Counted from the stretch's first letter, positions 15,317 through 22,081 are shown. The stretch: 22,081 bases of DNA from DATFXF01 sp035258565 (GCA_035258565.1 DATFXF010000299.1:1-22081), one strand, 5' to 3'. The notes: generated by a model not told the origin, from the sequence alone. A program made the numbers and translations.

Positions 15317-16285
15317 CCTTGGCGCTCGGCTGGGCTTCGCGGCAGGGGTATCCACGCCGAAGTCCCAAACATAAAGGTTCATGCCTGCGGGAAGAATTTC
15401 GGCCAGAGCGTATTCGCCGGGCTCGAGCGCCTGGCTCAGGGTCAACCGGTAGAGCCCTTTGGCGATTTCCCAGCGCTGGACTGCGATGCTCTTCCGCTGG
15501 GCGGATTGCTGGCCGGTGATCTGGGTGCTCAACGTCTCGATTTGCCGCGTGCCGCCCTTCACTTGCGCGCGGACCAGTTCGAACTCCGGCTCCCGCGTGG
15601 CGGTCTGCTTCGAGCGAGATTTGCTGGAGGCCGAGGCCGAGGCTTGGTCCGAGTCCGGGGCCTCGCGCAGGTAGAACTCGGGTTGGGTCGTGGTGATGCG
15701 GGTCTGAGCCCGGCTGCCGGGGATCTGAATCTTGTGCCGTGTGGGGACCACCGGGATGGGCACCAGGACCTGTTTGACGAAATTCCCCTTGTCGAGCTTT
15801 ATGTTTGCGCCGACCTGGACCAGGGGCAAAACCGTCTTCCCCTCGACCACATAGACCCCTTCCCCGGGCGGCAGAAAGATTCCCGGCGCCACTTGGACGC
15901 TCGCGTCCACGTCCGTCAACAGTTCGGCCTGCCGAGCGGCCTCGTCGGCGCGCACCTTCTCCACCAGCTCCTTGTTGCGCGTGGCCTCCTGGGCCTCAGC
16001 CTTCCGCGTGGCCTCCCAATTCACTAAGTCAGCGGGTATTTCTTCCCAGGCCGAACGCTCGACGCTGTAATAACGCACGCGCTCGCCCTTGAGTTCATAT
16101 TGACGCACAAGCTGGAAGCTGCCGTCCTTGAGCACCAGCTTCCTACCTTTGGGCAGGACGGGAACGTCTGCGCTCCTGTCCTTTTTCTCCTGTGTCGGAG
16201 AAGGCCTGGGTGCCGAATCTTGTGCGGCGCTCGCGGCGCCCACAATCGACCAAGCGAGCACCACGATCCAGAGCTTGCTAGTCAA
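15308..16285 (-). CDS. Secreted or periplasmic protein of unknown function
   Basis: The 325-residue product has a clear Sec signal peptide: a basic start, a hydrophobic core (LWIVVLAWSIVGAASA), and a likely cut after ASA at residue 20. The mature part begins with a Pro/Ser/Lys-rich segment. A conserved-looking block of about 55 residues follows, with LVLKDGSFQLVRQYE, RVRYYSVERSAWEEIP and LVNWEAT. Next comes a charged helical region (about 85-120, Glu/Ala/Arg-rich, probably coiled coil) and a long beta-rich C-terminal half with a Ser-rich linker (DSDQASASASSKS). No catalytic motif is visible. I have an impression of similar proteins in Acidobacteriota but cannot name a family. The start is TTG at 16285 with GAGG eight bases upstream. 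It converges on the kinase gene; no partner gene is evident. Confidence 0.75.
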   Translation of the reverse strand: MTSKLWIVVLAWSIVGAASAAQDSAPRPSPTQEKKDRSADVPVLPKGRKLVLKDGSFQLVRQYELKGERVRYYSVERSAWEEIPADLVNWEATRKAEAQEATRNKELVEKVRADEAARQAELLTDVDASVQVAPGIFLPPGEGVYVVEGKTVLPLVQVGANIKLDKGNFVKQVLVPIPVVPTRHKIQIPGSRAQTRITTTQPEFYLREAPDSDQASASASSKSRSKQTATREPEFELVRAQVKGGTRQIETLSTQITGQQSAQRKSIAVQRWEIAKGLYRLTLSQALEPGEYALAEILPAGMNLYVWDFGVDTPAAKPSRAPRVP

Positions 16286-16567
16286 GTCGTTAACCTCGTC
16301 TTTGCCTACCCCTGGGCACCAAGTCTTGCTCTGCCGGCCCAGGAGCCAGACTCGAGTCTCCAGTCCCTACGATGCTGGCCAAAGGCCGCGGGTTTTGCTG
16401 CCCCCCGTCGATGCCGTTCGTGGCAGCATAGCGCGAGCCGACTCGAGAGAGCAACCGCAGCTGCTTCGGCGTGCCTGTTGTCGAATGGGGTCAGGAAAAG
16501 ACCGAACTTGGGCCGCACTGACCGGGAGAGGGCTGCCCTCGCTCTTACCCGAAAACCTGAAGAGTAA
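16286..16567. other. Noncoding spacer between two minus-strand genes
   Basis: About 280 bases lie between the secreted-protein gene and the small HTH-like gene. The reading frames here are short and have no recognisable content. I see no tRNA, no repeat and no strong terminator. It presumably holds the promoter of the secreted-protein gene, but I cannot point to convincing -35/-10 boxes. Confidence 0.5.
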
Positions 16568-16810
16568 TCAGTGATTGCAGCGTGGGGAGAGGACCGTCAG
16601 GATCATCAAGTCTGAGTTCGTGAAGAGCCAGCTCTCGGCCTGCTCCGCGTATCTCTCCGAAGCCTCACGAGCCCGAGCGAGAAAGCCGAGATGCTTGGTG
16701 CGCGCAAGGCTATGCAAGTGTTCAAGGCAGATGCCCGTCAGCCGGGACACTTCATCCTCAGTGAAGAGCTTCTGACTGGATTTGATCTTGACCACCTTGG
16801 TGCCTCTCAC
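16568..16810 (-). CDS. Small protein with MerR-like helix-turn-helix look, function unknown
   Basis: The frame encodes 80 residues from GTG 16810, or 75 from a second GTG at 16795. An AGAGG sequence lies about 10 bases before the second GTG, which makes it a good alternative start. The segment LFTEDEVSRLTGICLEHLHS resembles the first helices of a MerR or excisionase-type winged helix. A basic stretch follows (LARTKHLGFLARAREASERY), then WLFTNSDLMILTVLSPRC. The WLFTNSDLMIL part resembles the wing and third helix of such domains, in which a regulator pairs a KxG-type motif with YxxxDL. No effector domain is present, so it would be a stand-alone DNA-binding module. It is an orphan with about 280 and 300 noncoding bases on either side. 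The amino-acid pattern and composition argue for a real gene; the function is inferred only from this resemblance. Confidence 0.6.
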   Translation of the reverse strand: MRGTKVVKIKSSQKLFTEDEVSRLTGICLEHLHSLARTKHLGFLARAREASERYAEQAESWLFTNSDLMILTVLSPRCNH

Positions 16811-17112
16811 TCTAGTGATTTGATGCTAGCCGCCATCCTAAGGTGGCCCAAAATTCCCAGCAATAGCACTTCCGTTCTGGTCGTCAGGAACTTCTGAACC
16901 CGCACCCGTTTCCCAACCCGAATTTCTGGAATGGGTTAGCCGAGAGAAACTGGGCTGCTGGCGCGGTAGGGTGGTGGCGAGCAGACCAAAAAAGGGAACA
17001 ATCCTACCTATTCTTGTAACCTTTATGCTACTTCGCGTGATGGGCTATGTATAGGGTCTTCGGCGTCGCTGGCCGCTCGATGATTGGGGAATGATTCGCC
17101 TGGCCTGCCAGC
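16811..17112. other. Noncoding region of about 300 bases
   Basis: Nothing coding is supported here. Composition is less GC-rich than the neighbours, with runs such as AAAAAAGGGAACAATCC near 16987. The 3' side borders the gatA stop, but I find no hairpin with a T-tract on the minus strand that would end the gatCA transcript. The 5' region of the small HTH-like gene must lie in 16811-16900. A TTGCTG-N17-TAGGAT arrangement exists there on the minus strand but is too weak to call. Confidence 0.5.
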
Positions 17113-18558
17113 CTAGACGGTGGCGCCGCCCGCTTTCTCAAAGGCCCGTGCGATTCCGAGGATGCGCGCCTCGCCGAGCGGCGGGCCGAGAATTTGCAGC
17201 CCAACGGGCAGGCCTTCAGGAGTCTTCCCACAAGGGACGGAAATCCCGGGGACGCCGGCGAGCGAGCCGGTCACCGTATAGATGTCGGCGAGGTACATTT
17301 GGAGTGGGTCAGCGGTGCGCTCGCCGAGACGGAAGGCCGGCACCGGGGAGGTAGGCACAACAATGACGTCCGCGCGCTCGAAGGCCTCACGAAAATCGCG
17401 GGCGATGAGCGTGCGGACCCGCTGCCCTTTCAGGTAGTAAGCTTCATAGTAACCAGTCGAGAGCGCATAAGTGCCCAGCATGATCCGGCGCTTCACCTCC
17501 GGGCCCAACCCGCGGCCGCGCGTTTTCTGGTACATGTCGAGCAGTGTTGCACCCTCCACACGTAGGCCGTAGCGCACGCCATCGTAGCGCGCCAGGTTCG
17601 AGCTGGCCTCAGCCGTGGCGATGATGTAGTAGGCGGCGATGGCGTAGTCCGTGTGCGGCATGCGCAGCTCGACCCTTTGGCACCCCAGGCTCTCGAGCAG
17701 CCGGATTCCTGCTTCCACTTTTTGCCGGACCGCCGGTTCCATCCCTTCGCCGAAGTACTCCTTGGGGATGCCGATGCGCAGGCCCTTAACCGGCGCCTCG
17801 ATTTCGGCCAGGTAATCGGGCACGGACGCTTCGGCTGACGTGGAGTCGTTTGGGTCACGGCCGGCGATGACCGCCATCACCCGAGCGGCATCACGTACGC
17901 AGTTGGTCAATGGGCCAATGCGGTCGAGCGACGAGGCAAAGGCAATCAAGCCATAGCGCGAGACCCGTCCATAAGTCGGCATCATCGCCGGGACGCCGCA
18001 GAGCGCTCCGGGTTGGCGGATCGAGCCCCCCGTATCTGTCCCAAGGGCCGCCACGGCCAAGCCGGCGGCGACGGCGGCTGCAGAGCCGCCGCTAGAGCCG
18101 CCCGGCACGCGGTTGTGTGCCACGGGATTGCGCACGGGCCCGTAGGCGGAGTTCTCGTTCGAGCTGCCCATGGCAAACTCATCGCAGTTCGTCTTTCCTA
18201 GAAGGATGGCGCCGGCGCGCTCCAGGCGCTCGACCGCGGTCGCGTCGTAGGGGGGGATGTAGTTCTCCAAGATGCGCGAACCGCAGGTGGTGCGCACGCC
18301 CTGCGTGCTGATCACGTCTTTTATGGCCATCGGCAGGCCGGCGAGCGGGCCGAGCCGCTCGCCCCGGGCAATCTGCGCATCCACGCGGTCGGCCTGCCCG
18401 TAGGCGCGCTCCTGGCAAAGCGTCAGAAAGGCGTTCAGCACCGGGTTTTGCCGCTCGATGTGGGTGTAGAACTCCCCTGTCAACTCCCGGGCGGAGAGCT
18501 TCTTCGCCTCGAGAGCCGAGCGCACCGCCTCGCCTGTCCATGTAGCCGCGGAGGTCAT
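17113..18558 (-). CDS. gatA: Aspartyl/glutamyl-tRNA amidotransferase subunit A
   Basis: The 481-residue product is GatA, the amidase subunit of GatCAB. GatCAB turns Glu-tRNA(Gln) and/or Asp-tRNA(Asn) into the correctly charged amide using ammonia released from glutamine. The amidase-signature catalytic triad is present: K80 (PMAIKDV), S155 (VPGGSSGGSAAAV) and nucleophile S179 (DTGGSIRQP), one residue off the numbering I recall for the Staphylococcus enzyme. YGRVSRYGLIAFASSLDRIG and the C-terminal GLPVGLQILGPPLGEA are also typical. One local oddity is AMMPTYG where most members have GLKPTYG. The ATG at 18558 lies 13 bases after gatC, so the two are co-transcribed and probably translationally coupled. 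gatB is not in the window. Confidence 0.97.
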   Translation of the reverse strand: MTSAATWTGEAVRSALEAKKLSARELTGEFYTHIERQNPVLNAFLTLCQERAYGQADRVDAQIARGERLGPLAGLPMAIKDVISTQGVRTTCGSRILENYIPPYDATAVERLERAGAILLGKTNCDEFAMGSSNENSAYGPVRNPVAHNRVPGGSSGGSAAAVAAGLAVAALGTDTGGSIRQPGALCGVPAMMPTYGRVSRYGLIAFASSLDRIGPLTNCVRDAARVMAVIAGRDPNDSTSAEASVPDYLAEIEAPVKGLRIGIPKEYFGEGMEPAVRQKVEAGIRLLESLGCQRVELRMPHTDYAIAAYYIIATAEASSNLARYDGVRYGLRVEGATLLDMYQKTRGRGLGPEVKRRIMLGTYALSTGYYEAYYLKGQRVRTLIARDFREAFERADVIVVPTSPVPAFRLGERTADPLQMYLADIYTVTGSLAGVPGISVPCGKTPEGLPVGLQILGPPLGEARILGIARAFEKAGGATV

Positions 18559-18571
18559 CGCCGACTAGGCC

Positions 18572-18877
18572 TCAGCGTTCGATCACCTTCGGCACCCGGA
18601 AGTAGGGCGGGCTGGGCTCGGGCGCTTGGGCGAGTACTTCGGGGCCCACCGTGCAGGGCTGCGGAGTATCGTCCCGCAGAGCAGGGTTCTCCTCCGGGCT
18701 CCCTTCAGCGAGTACCTGGGACATGGGCTCTACCTGGGAGGTGTCCAGCTCATTGAGCTTCTCGACGTAGCTCAGGATGGAGTCGAGCTGGCGCCGGTAG
18801 GTTTCCACTTCGGCCTCGGTCAGCTCCAGGTGGGCCAGCTCCGCCACGTGCAACACATCCTTTTGGCTGATCTTCAC
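18572..18877 (-). CDS. gatC: Aspartyl/glutamyl-tRNA amidotransferase subunit C
   Basis: The product, about 101 residues, is GatC, the small subunit that wraps around GatA and stabilises its contact with GatB. The family pattern is clear: KISQKDVLHVAELAHLELTE at the start, then YRRQLDSILSYVEKLNELDT, and the end part LRDDTPQP followed by the Phe-Arg-Val-Pro-Lys-Val-Ile near the C-terminus. I chose GTG 18877 because it gives the usual MKIS-type N-terminus. An in-frame TTG at 18895 with AGGA five bases upstream is an alternative that adds six residues. Longer readings would overlap the HD-domain gene and lack homology. It sits 43 bases after that gene and 13 before gatA. Confidence 0.93.
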   Translation of the reverse strand: MKISQKDVLHVAELAHLELTEAEVETYRRQLDSILSYVEKLNELDTSQVEPMSQVLAEGSPEENPALRDDTPQPCTVGPEVLAQAPEPSPPYFRVPKVIER

Positions 18878-18920
18878 GATGCGGAATTCTAGCAAAATGT
18901 TCCTGAAGGGGCCTACGAAT

Positions 18921-19505
18921 TCAGGGGCAGTTTTTCTCAAGGCCCAGCCGGTCGGCGGCGCTGCGGAGGGCTTCGATACAGAAGGCGATGTGCTCCTCGA
19001 GCGGCACACCCAGCTCCTCAGCCCCCTTGAGCACGTCCTGGCGATGGACGCCGCGAGCAAAGGCCTTGTCCTTCAATTTGCGTTTGACGGAGTCGGTATC
19101 GACCTCAAAGATGCTCTTGCCGGGCTTGACCAGGGCGCACGCCACCAGGAAGCCAGCCAGCTCGTCGCAGGCGAACAGCGTGCGCTCCAGTGGCGTCGTG
19201 CGCATCACGCCGGTGTAGTCGGCGTGGGCGAGGATGGCGCGGATCACCTCCTCTGGGTAGCCGCGCTCGCGAAGAATCTTCGACCCCGCCGAAGGGTGCC
19301 CTTCTGAGGGGTGGTGGTCGCTGTTGGGCCAGCGCTCGTAATCGAAATCATGGAGCAACCCTGCCAAGCCCCACAGCTCTTCGTCGCTGCCCAACTTTCG
19401 CGCATAGGCGCGCACGCAGCTTTCGACGGCGAGCGCGTGCTTGCGCAGGTTTTCGTTCTGCGTGTATTCCGATAGCAGCGCCCAAGCGTCGTCTCGACTC
19501 GGCAT
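18921..19505 (-). CDS. HD-superfamily hydrolase (predicted metal-dependent phosphohydrolase)
   Basis: The 194-residue product has the HD-domain metal-binding pattern. H23 lies in RKHALAVE, H52-D53 in the LAGLLHDFDYERW motif, and D114 in FACDELAGFLVA; H94 in AILAHADYTG may add a ligand. The layout (ENLRKH, LWGLAGLLHDFDYE, AHADYTG, DELAG, KSIFEVDTDSVKRKLKDKAF) matches what I recall of the predicted HD-superfamily hydrolases of COG2316. The substrate is unknown. The ATG at 19505 has GGGAGG four bases upstream, so I reject a longer reading to 19688, whose extra sequence is unlike the family. It is the first gene of a likely HD-gatC-gatA operon and is divergent from the XRE-type regulator. Confidence 0.9.
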   Translation of the reverse strand: MPSRDDAWALLSEYTQNENLRKHALAVESCVRAYARKLGSDEELWGLAGLLHDFDYERWPNSDHHPSEGHPSAGSKILRERGYPEEVIRAILAHADYTGVMRTTPLERTLFACDELAGFLVACALVKPGKSIFEVDTDSVKRKLKDKAFARGVHRQDVLKGAEELGVPLEEHIAFCIEALRSAADRLGLEKNCP

Positions 19506-19531
19506 CTGTCCTCCCTGGCGCCTCCCCAACC

Positions 19532-19537
19532 AGTATA
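19532..19537 (-). promoter_or_regulatory. Possible -10 box of the HD-gatCA operon
   Basis: TATACT on the minus strand (19537 to 19532) matches five of six consensus positions. It lies about 27 bases before the ATG at 19505, a sensible place for a short leader. No good -35 box stands at 16-18 bases, so the call is tentative. Confidence 0.3.
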
Positions 19538-19589
19538 TGCCTGAGGATGTGGTCTGGTTGGCCTGAGTTTTCCGAAAGTAAAAAAGCTC

Positions 19590-19618
19590 TTGACACGGAG
19601 GTGGCTCTTCGCGAGAAT
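19590..19618 (+). promoter_or_regulatory. Sigma70-type promoter for the zinc-ribbon/XRE regulator
   Basis: A perfect TTGACA -35 box (19590-19595) is followed after 17 bases by GAGAAT (19613-19618), four of six for the -10. The start of transcription would be near 19625, giving a leader of about 70 bases before the GTG at 19698. An A-rich stretch (AAAAAG, 19581-19586) just upstream could act as an UP-like element. Confidence 0.6.
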
Positions 19619-19697
19619 ACGCAAGCGCCAGTTCTTGTCCTTCCCCAGAGAGACGTTCCTCCCATCCGCATGCCGGATTCATCAACAAGGAGCTCCG

Positions 19698-20339
19698 GTG
19701 TCGGAAAACAACGGCAACATGGGTTCCGAGGATCTAGATCGTGAAGTAGTCCGCTGCAAAGTCTGCGGACTCGTGCAATATCGCACCCGCACGGGGAATT
19801 GCCGTCGGTGCCTGCGCCTGCTGCCGCCCAAGGTCGAATTTCTCATTCCACCACCGGCGTCGCAGGAGTTGCCAGGCGATGATCGGCAACTCTTCGAAAA
19901 GTGGCCGAACCGCGAAACGGTGGAGAACATCGGGCAGCGGATTCGCCAATTGCGGGAATCGCGCGGGATGACTCAGAGCCAGCTCCAGGCGCGCTCCCGG
20001 GTCTCGCGGTCCTATCTCTCGCGGATTGAAAGCGGGCAGATGACGCCGAGCCTCGGCACACTCGAAAAAATCTCTGAGGCGCTCGGTGTCGGCCTGAACC
20101 GCTTCTTCGTTCCCGAGTCGAACGGCGAGGCGCTGCTGGAAGATCCGTTCATTCAGGGTCTCCGGCCGTTTTTGCGGCAGCTGGACTGGGAGCAGTGGCA
20201 GTCGATTCTCAAGCGCCTGCAGGCCATCAGCGATCACATGGCCAGCAGCAATGGCCACGTGCGTCCAGGAACGCAGCCCGCGCGAATCTCGCCAGTGGGA
20301 CGGCGTTCGGGCCACTCCACCCTCGCGGGACACCGCTAG
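19698..20339 (+). CDS. Zinc-ribbon-like/XRE-type helix-turn-helix regulator
   Basis: The 213-residue product starts at GTG 19698, which has AAGGAG five bases upstream (19687-19692). An earlier TTG at 19590 lies inside the promoter and is rejected. The N-terminus holds two Cys pairs, CKVC (20/23) and CRRC (35/38), with aromatic and basic residues between them, a rubredoxin-knuckle or zinc-ribbon pattern. After a linker comes an XRE/Cro-type HTH (about 77-137): IGQRIRQLRESRGMTQSQLQ, then SRSYLSRIESGQMTPSLGTL and ISEALGVGLNRFF. The C-terminal part (about 140-180) is a Trp-containing helical stretch (DWEQWQSILKRLQ) with no known motif, and the last 30 residues look disordered. It likely binds DNA; the trigger (metal, redox or protein) is unknown. 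It is divergent from the HD-gatCA operon and ends at a strong terminator. Confidence 0.85.
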   Translation: MSENNGNMGSEDLDREVVRCKVCGLVQYRTRTGNCRRCLRLLPPKVEFLIPPPASQELPGDDRQLFEKWPNRETVENIGQRIRQLRESRGMTQSQLQARSRVSRSYLSRIESGQMTPSLGTLEKISEALGVGLNRFFVPESNGEALLEDPFIQGLRPFLRQLDWEQWQSILKRLQAISDHMASSNGHVRPGTQPARISPVGRRSGHSTLAGHR

Positions 20340-20363
20340 CCGCAACGCACCTTGAGTGAAATG

Positions 20364-20410
20364 AGCGGCGCGACAGCCCCTGGAGGGCTGAACGCGCCGC
20401 TTTATTATTT
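20364..20410 (+). terminator. Rho-independent terminator of the XRE regulator gene
   Basis: AGCGGCGCG (20364-20372) pairs perfectly with CGCGCCGCT (20393-20401). An inner CAGCCC/GGGCTG stem lengthens it, and TTATTATTT follows. It starts 24 bases after the stop at 20339. The minus-strand gene ends at 20437 on the other side, but its 3' flank after this stem is not T-rich, so the terminator probably serves the plus strand only. Confidence 0.9.
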
Positions 20411-20436
20411 CCCGGGTAAGTGCGGGCAGCACATGC

Positions 20437-21018
20437 CTACTGCGTCTCTCGCCCGCCGATGCGAACCAGCGCGATCTCCACTCCTGCACCTCTCCTCTTA
20501 AGGGCCACGACACGCACCAGATCGTCACGGTCCGAGACAAAGGCGATGTCTTCGTCCCGAACCTTAGCCCCTCGGAGGTGGATGCTGCCGGGCTTTGTCC
20601 CCGGCCCCTCGTGCTGGAAGTCGGGCCCCAAACGTTCGCGGTACCAGGCATCCACCTTCTCGAGTGGGTCGCCGCTCACGAGGTGCACCTCCGTCAGGCC
20701 TACTCTTTCATTCTCCATGGACGTGAATTCTATTCCGCCGCCAGATTGAGTTGCAGTGGCCCCCGGATAGATCGGCAGACCCACGTCTCTCGCCCGTGTT
20801 TCGCCCATGGTGATTTGCCCGGCGGGGGTCTCAATCTCGACCTGACCGGTCTTGTTGCGGAAGCGGATCTCTTTGACAAAAAGATGCGCCACGAGAAGAC
20901 CACTCACGCATATGACCAGCACGGCCAAGCCGGCCAGGCCGAGCACCCACCAGAGCAGATTGCTTTTCTTGCCGGGAGTCTGCCCGGACGGGGCTGCCGG
21001 CGTAGGTGGAGTGGACAT
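20437..21018 (-). CDS. Single-pass membrane protein of unknown function
   Basis: The 193-residue product starts at ATG 21018, chosen because AGGAGG lies five bases upstream. An in-frame ATG at 21033 would overlap that site. A Pro/Ser/Thr-rich N-terminus (about 20 residues) precedes one transmembrane helix (about 21-47, LLWWVLGLAGLAVLVICVSG and following). The rest, about 145 residues, is presumably outside the cytoplasm. It contains LPIYPGATATQSGGGIEF and VHLVSGDPLEKVDAWYRERL. That combination (a YPGA motif, then a helix with a Trp-Tyr pair) recurs in uncharacterised bacterial membrane proteins, but I cannot name the family. No catalytic residues stand out. It follows glpX by 76 bases on the same strand and may be co-transcribed with it. 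Confidence 0.75.
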   Translation of the reverse strand: MSTPPTPAAPSGQTPGKKSNLLWWVLGLAGLAVLVICVSGLLVAHLFVKEIRFRNKTGQVEIETPAGQITMGETRARDVGLPIYPGATATQSGGGIEFTSMENERVGLTEVHLVSGDPLEKVDAWYRERLGPDFQHEGPGTKPGSIHLRGAKVRDEDIAFVSDRDDLVRVVALKRRGAGVEIALVRIGGRETQ

Positions 21019-21094
21019 CCCTTCCTCCTTCATCGCGCTACCTGAGGATACGCAACGAATCAACCGGATGTTTCCTGGACCGCGGCCAGCCCGC

Positions 21095-22081
21095 TCAGGC
21101 AAAGCGCACCTTTACGTCGGGGCGCCTCTCCAGGTGCACCGTATCAATGAAGCGCACCTGGCGATGCTCGAGCGTCATCACGAGCGACTGTGTGCGCACG
21201 CCGTCCCCGAAGAAGCGTACTCCGCGGAGCAGATTCCCGTCGGTCACACCGGTCGAAGCGAAAATGATCCTCTTCCCGGGAGCCAGATCCTCAGTGTCGT
21301 AGATGCGCTTGGGGTCTTTGATGCCCATCTTGGCTAGGCGCTCTTCGTGTTCCGGCTTCGTGACCACCAGCCGCGCCAGGATCTGCCCGTTCAGGCAGCG
21401 CAGGGCCGCAGCCGTTAGCACGCCTTCGGGTGCCCCGCCGGTCCCCATCACGGCGTGGACGCCGGTGCCCACCACCGCAGCCGAGATCCCCGCGGAAAGG
21501 TCGCCGTCCCCGATCAAGCGAATGCGCGCTCCTGCGGCCCGGATGTCGTGGATCAGTTTTTCGTGGCGCGGGCGATCAAGCACGATCACCACCAGGTCTT
21601 CGATGTCGCGGGCGAGCCGCCGGGCAATCGCCTGCAGGTTGTCTAGCACCGGCGCGTCCAATTCCACGGCGCCCTTCGAGGAAGGCCCCACGATGATCTT
21701 CTCCATGTAGAGGTCCGGCGCGTGGAGTAGGCCGCCTTTCTCGCTGGCTGCGAGCACGGCGATGGCGTTGGGCGCCCCGGTGGCGCAGAGGTTCGTGCCT
21801 TCGAGCGGGTCCACGGCGATATCCACCGCGGCGTATGGAGAGCCCTTGTTGTGTTGCGCCGCGCCCACTTTTTCGCCGATGAAGAGCATGGGAGCCTCGT
21901 CGCGCTCGCCTTCGCCGATGACGATGGTGCCGTCCATGGGAACCGTATCCATGACCCTCCGCATGGCTTCCACAGCGACATCGTCCGCCTTATGGCGGTC
22001 TCCCTGGCCCATCGTGCGAGCCGCCGCGATGGCGGCCTGTTCCACGACGCGCAAGAATTCCAGGCTCAGTTGGATTTCCAT
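21095..22081 (-). CDS. glpX: Class II fructose-1,6-bisphosphatase
   Basis: The 328-residue product is a GlpX-type fructose-1,6-bisphosphatase, which makes fructose 6-phosphate in gluconeogenesis. Metal and substrate motifs are present: DDVAVEAMR (D33/D34), TIVIGEGERDEAPML (E57), AVDPLEGTNL (D91, E94), and TGGAPEGVLTAAAL (E219), the counterparts of the acidic metal ligands known for E. coli GlpX. LDRPRHEKLI and RLIGDGDLSAGISA are also typical. The ATG is the very last codon of the window, with the family's usual N-terminal helix (LSLEFLRVVEQAAIAAAR), so the gene looks complete at 328 residues. Upstream signals lie outside the window. Some members also act on sedoheptulose 1,7-bisphosphate; this cannot be judged here. 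Confidence 0.96.
   Translation of the reverse strand: MEIQLSLEFLRVVEQAAIAAARTMGQGDRHKADDVAVEAMRRVMDTVPMDGTIVIGEGERDEAPMLFIGEKVGAAQHNKGSPYAAVDIAVDPLEGTNLCATGAPNAIAVLAASEKGGLLHAPDLYMEKIIVGPSSKGAVELDAPVLDNLQAIARRLARDIEDLVVIVLDRPRHEKLIHDIRAAGARIRLIGDGDLSAGISAAVVGTGVHAVMGTGGAPEGVLTAAALRCLNGQILARLVVTKPEHEERLAKMGIKDPKRIYDTEDLAPGKRIIFASTGVTDGNLLRGVRFFGDGVRTQSLVMTLEHRQVRFIDTVHLERRPDVKVRFA

Noticed and set aside
16286..17112. Possible mobile-element remnant around the small HTH-like gene.
   Set aside because: I see no transposase, integrase, terminal repeats or tRNA fragment, so lower coding density alone is not enough.
18878..19060. N-terminal extension of gatC that would give a 162-residue protein.
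   Set aside because: The added part has no GatC similarity and overlaps the HD-domain gene. GTG 18877 gives the expected start.
19506..19688. N-terminal extension of the HD-domain protein.
   Set aside because: The ATG at 19505 has an excellent GGGAGG site, and the extension would cover the promoter region of the divergent gene.

Overview
The window looks like a chromosomal segment of a GC-rich bacterium, most probably a member of the Acidobacteriota. I base this on three things: the conserved order tuf-rpmG-tRNA-Trp-secE-nusG-rplKAJL-rpoBC, a 1477-residue RpoB with a cysteine-rich insert that I recall from acidobacterial beta subunits, and several small uncharacterised proteins of kinds I associate with that phylum. 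The assignment is inference and was not tested by a search.

Bases 1-12430 (plus strand) form one long translation/transcription cluster. It holds the 3' end of tuf (EF-Tu), rpmG (L33), tRNA-Trp, secE, nusG, rplK (L11), rplA (L1), rplJ (L10), rplL (L7/L12), rpoB and rpoC. Spacers are short and there is no obvious internal promoter. A strong intrinsic terminator follows rpoC. The rplL-rpoB spacer can form a nested hairpin. rpoC is best read from a TTG codon at 8148, because that codon has the good ribosome-binding site and gives the expected N-terminus.

Bases 12430-17110 are accessory. They hold a membrane-anchored hybrid histidine kinase with three PAS-like sensor regions and a C-terminal receiver (plus strand). 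Converging on it is a secreted or periplasmic protein of unknown function (minus strand). An orphan protein of about 80 residues with a MerR-like helix-turn-helix look (minus strand) lies between two noncoding stretches. A palindrome, CACTAAGTTAGTG, lies upstream of the kinase.

Bases 17113-19505 (minus strand) read as an operon: an HD-superfamily hydrolase, then gatC, then gatA, the last two being subunits of the tRNA-dependent amidotransferase. gatB is not in the window. Divergent from it is a regulator (19698-20339) with an N-terminal four-cysteine zinc-ribbon-like region and an XRE-type helix-turn-helix. It is served by a good sigma70-type promoter and ends in a strong terminator.

Bases 20437-22081 (minus strand) hold glpX (class II fructose-1,6-bisphosphatase), whose ATG is the last codon of the window, followed by a single-pass membrane protein of unknown function.

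I see no CRISPR array, insertion sequence, prophage or toxin-antitoxin pair. The most unusual features are the RpoB zinc-ribbon insert, the zinc-ribbon/XRE regulator, the small orphan HTH-like protein and the palindrome before the kinase gene.
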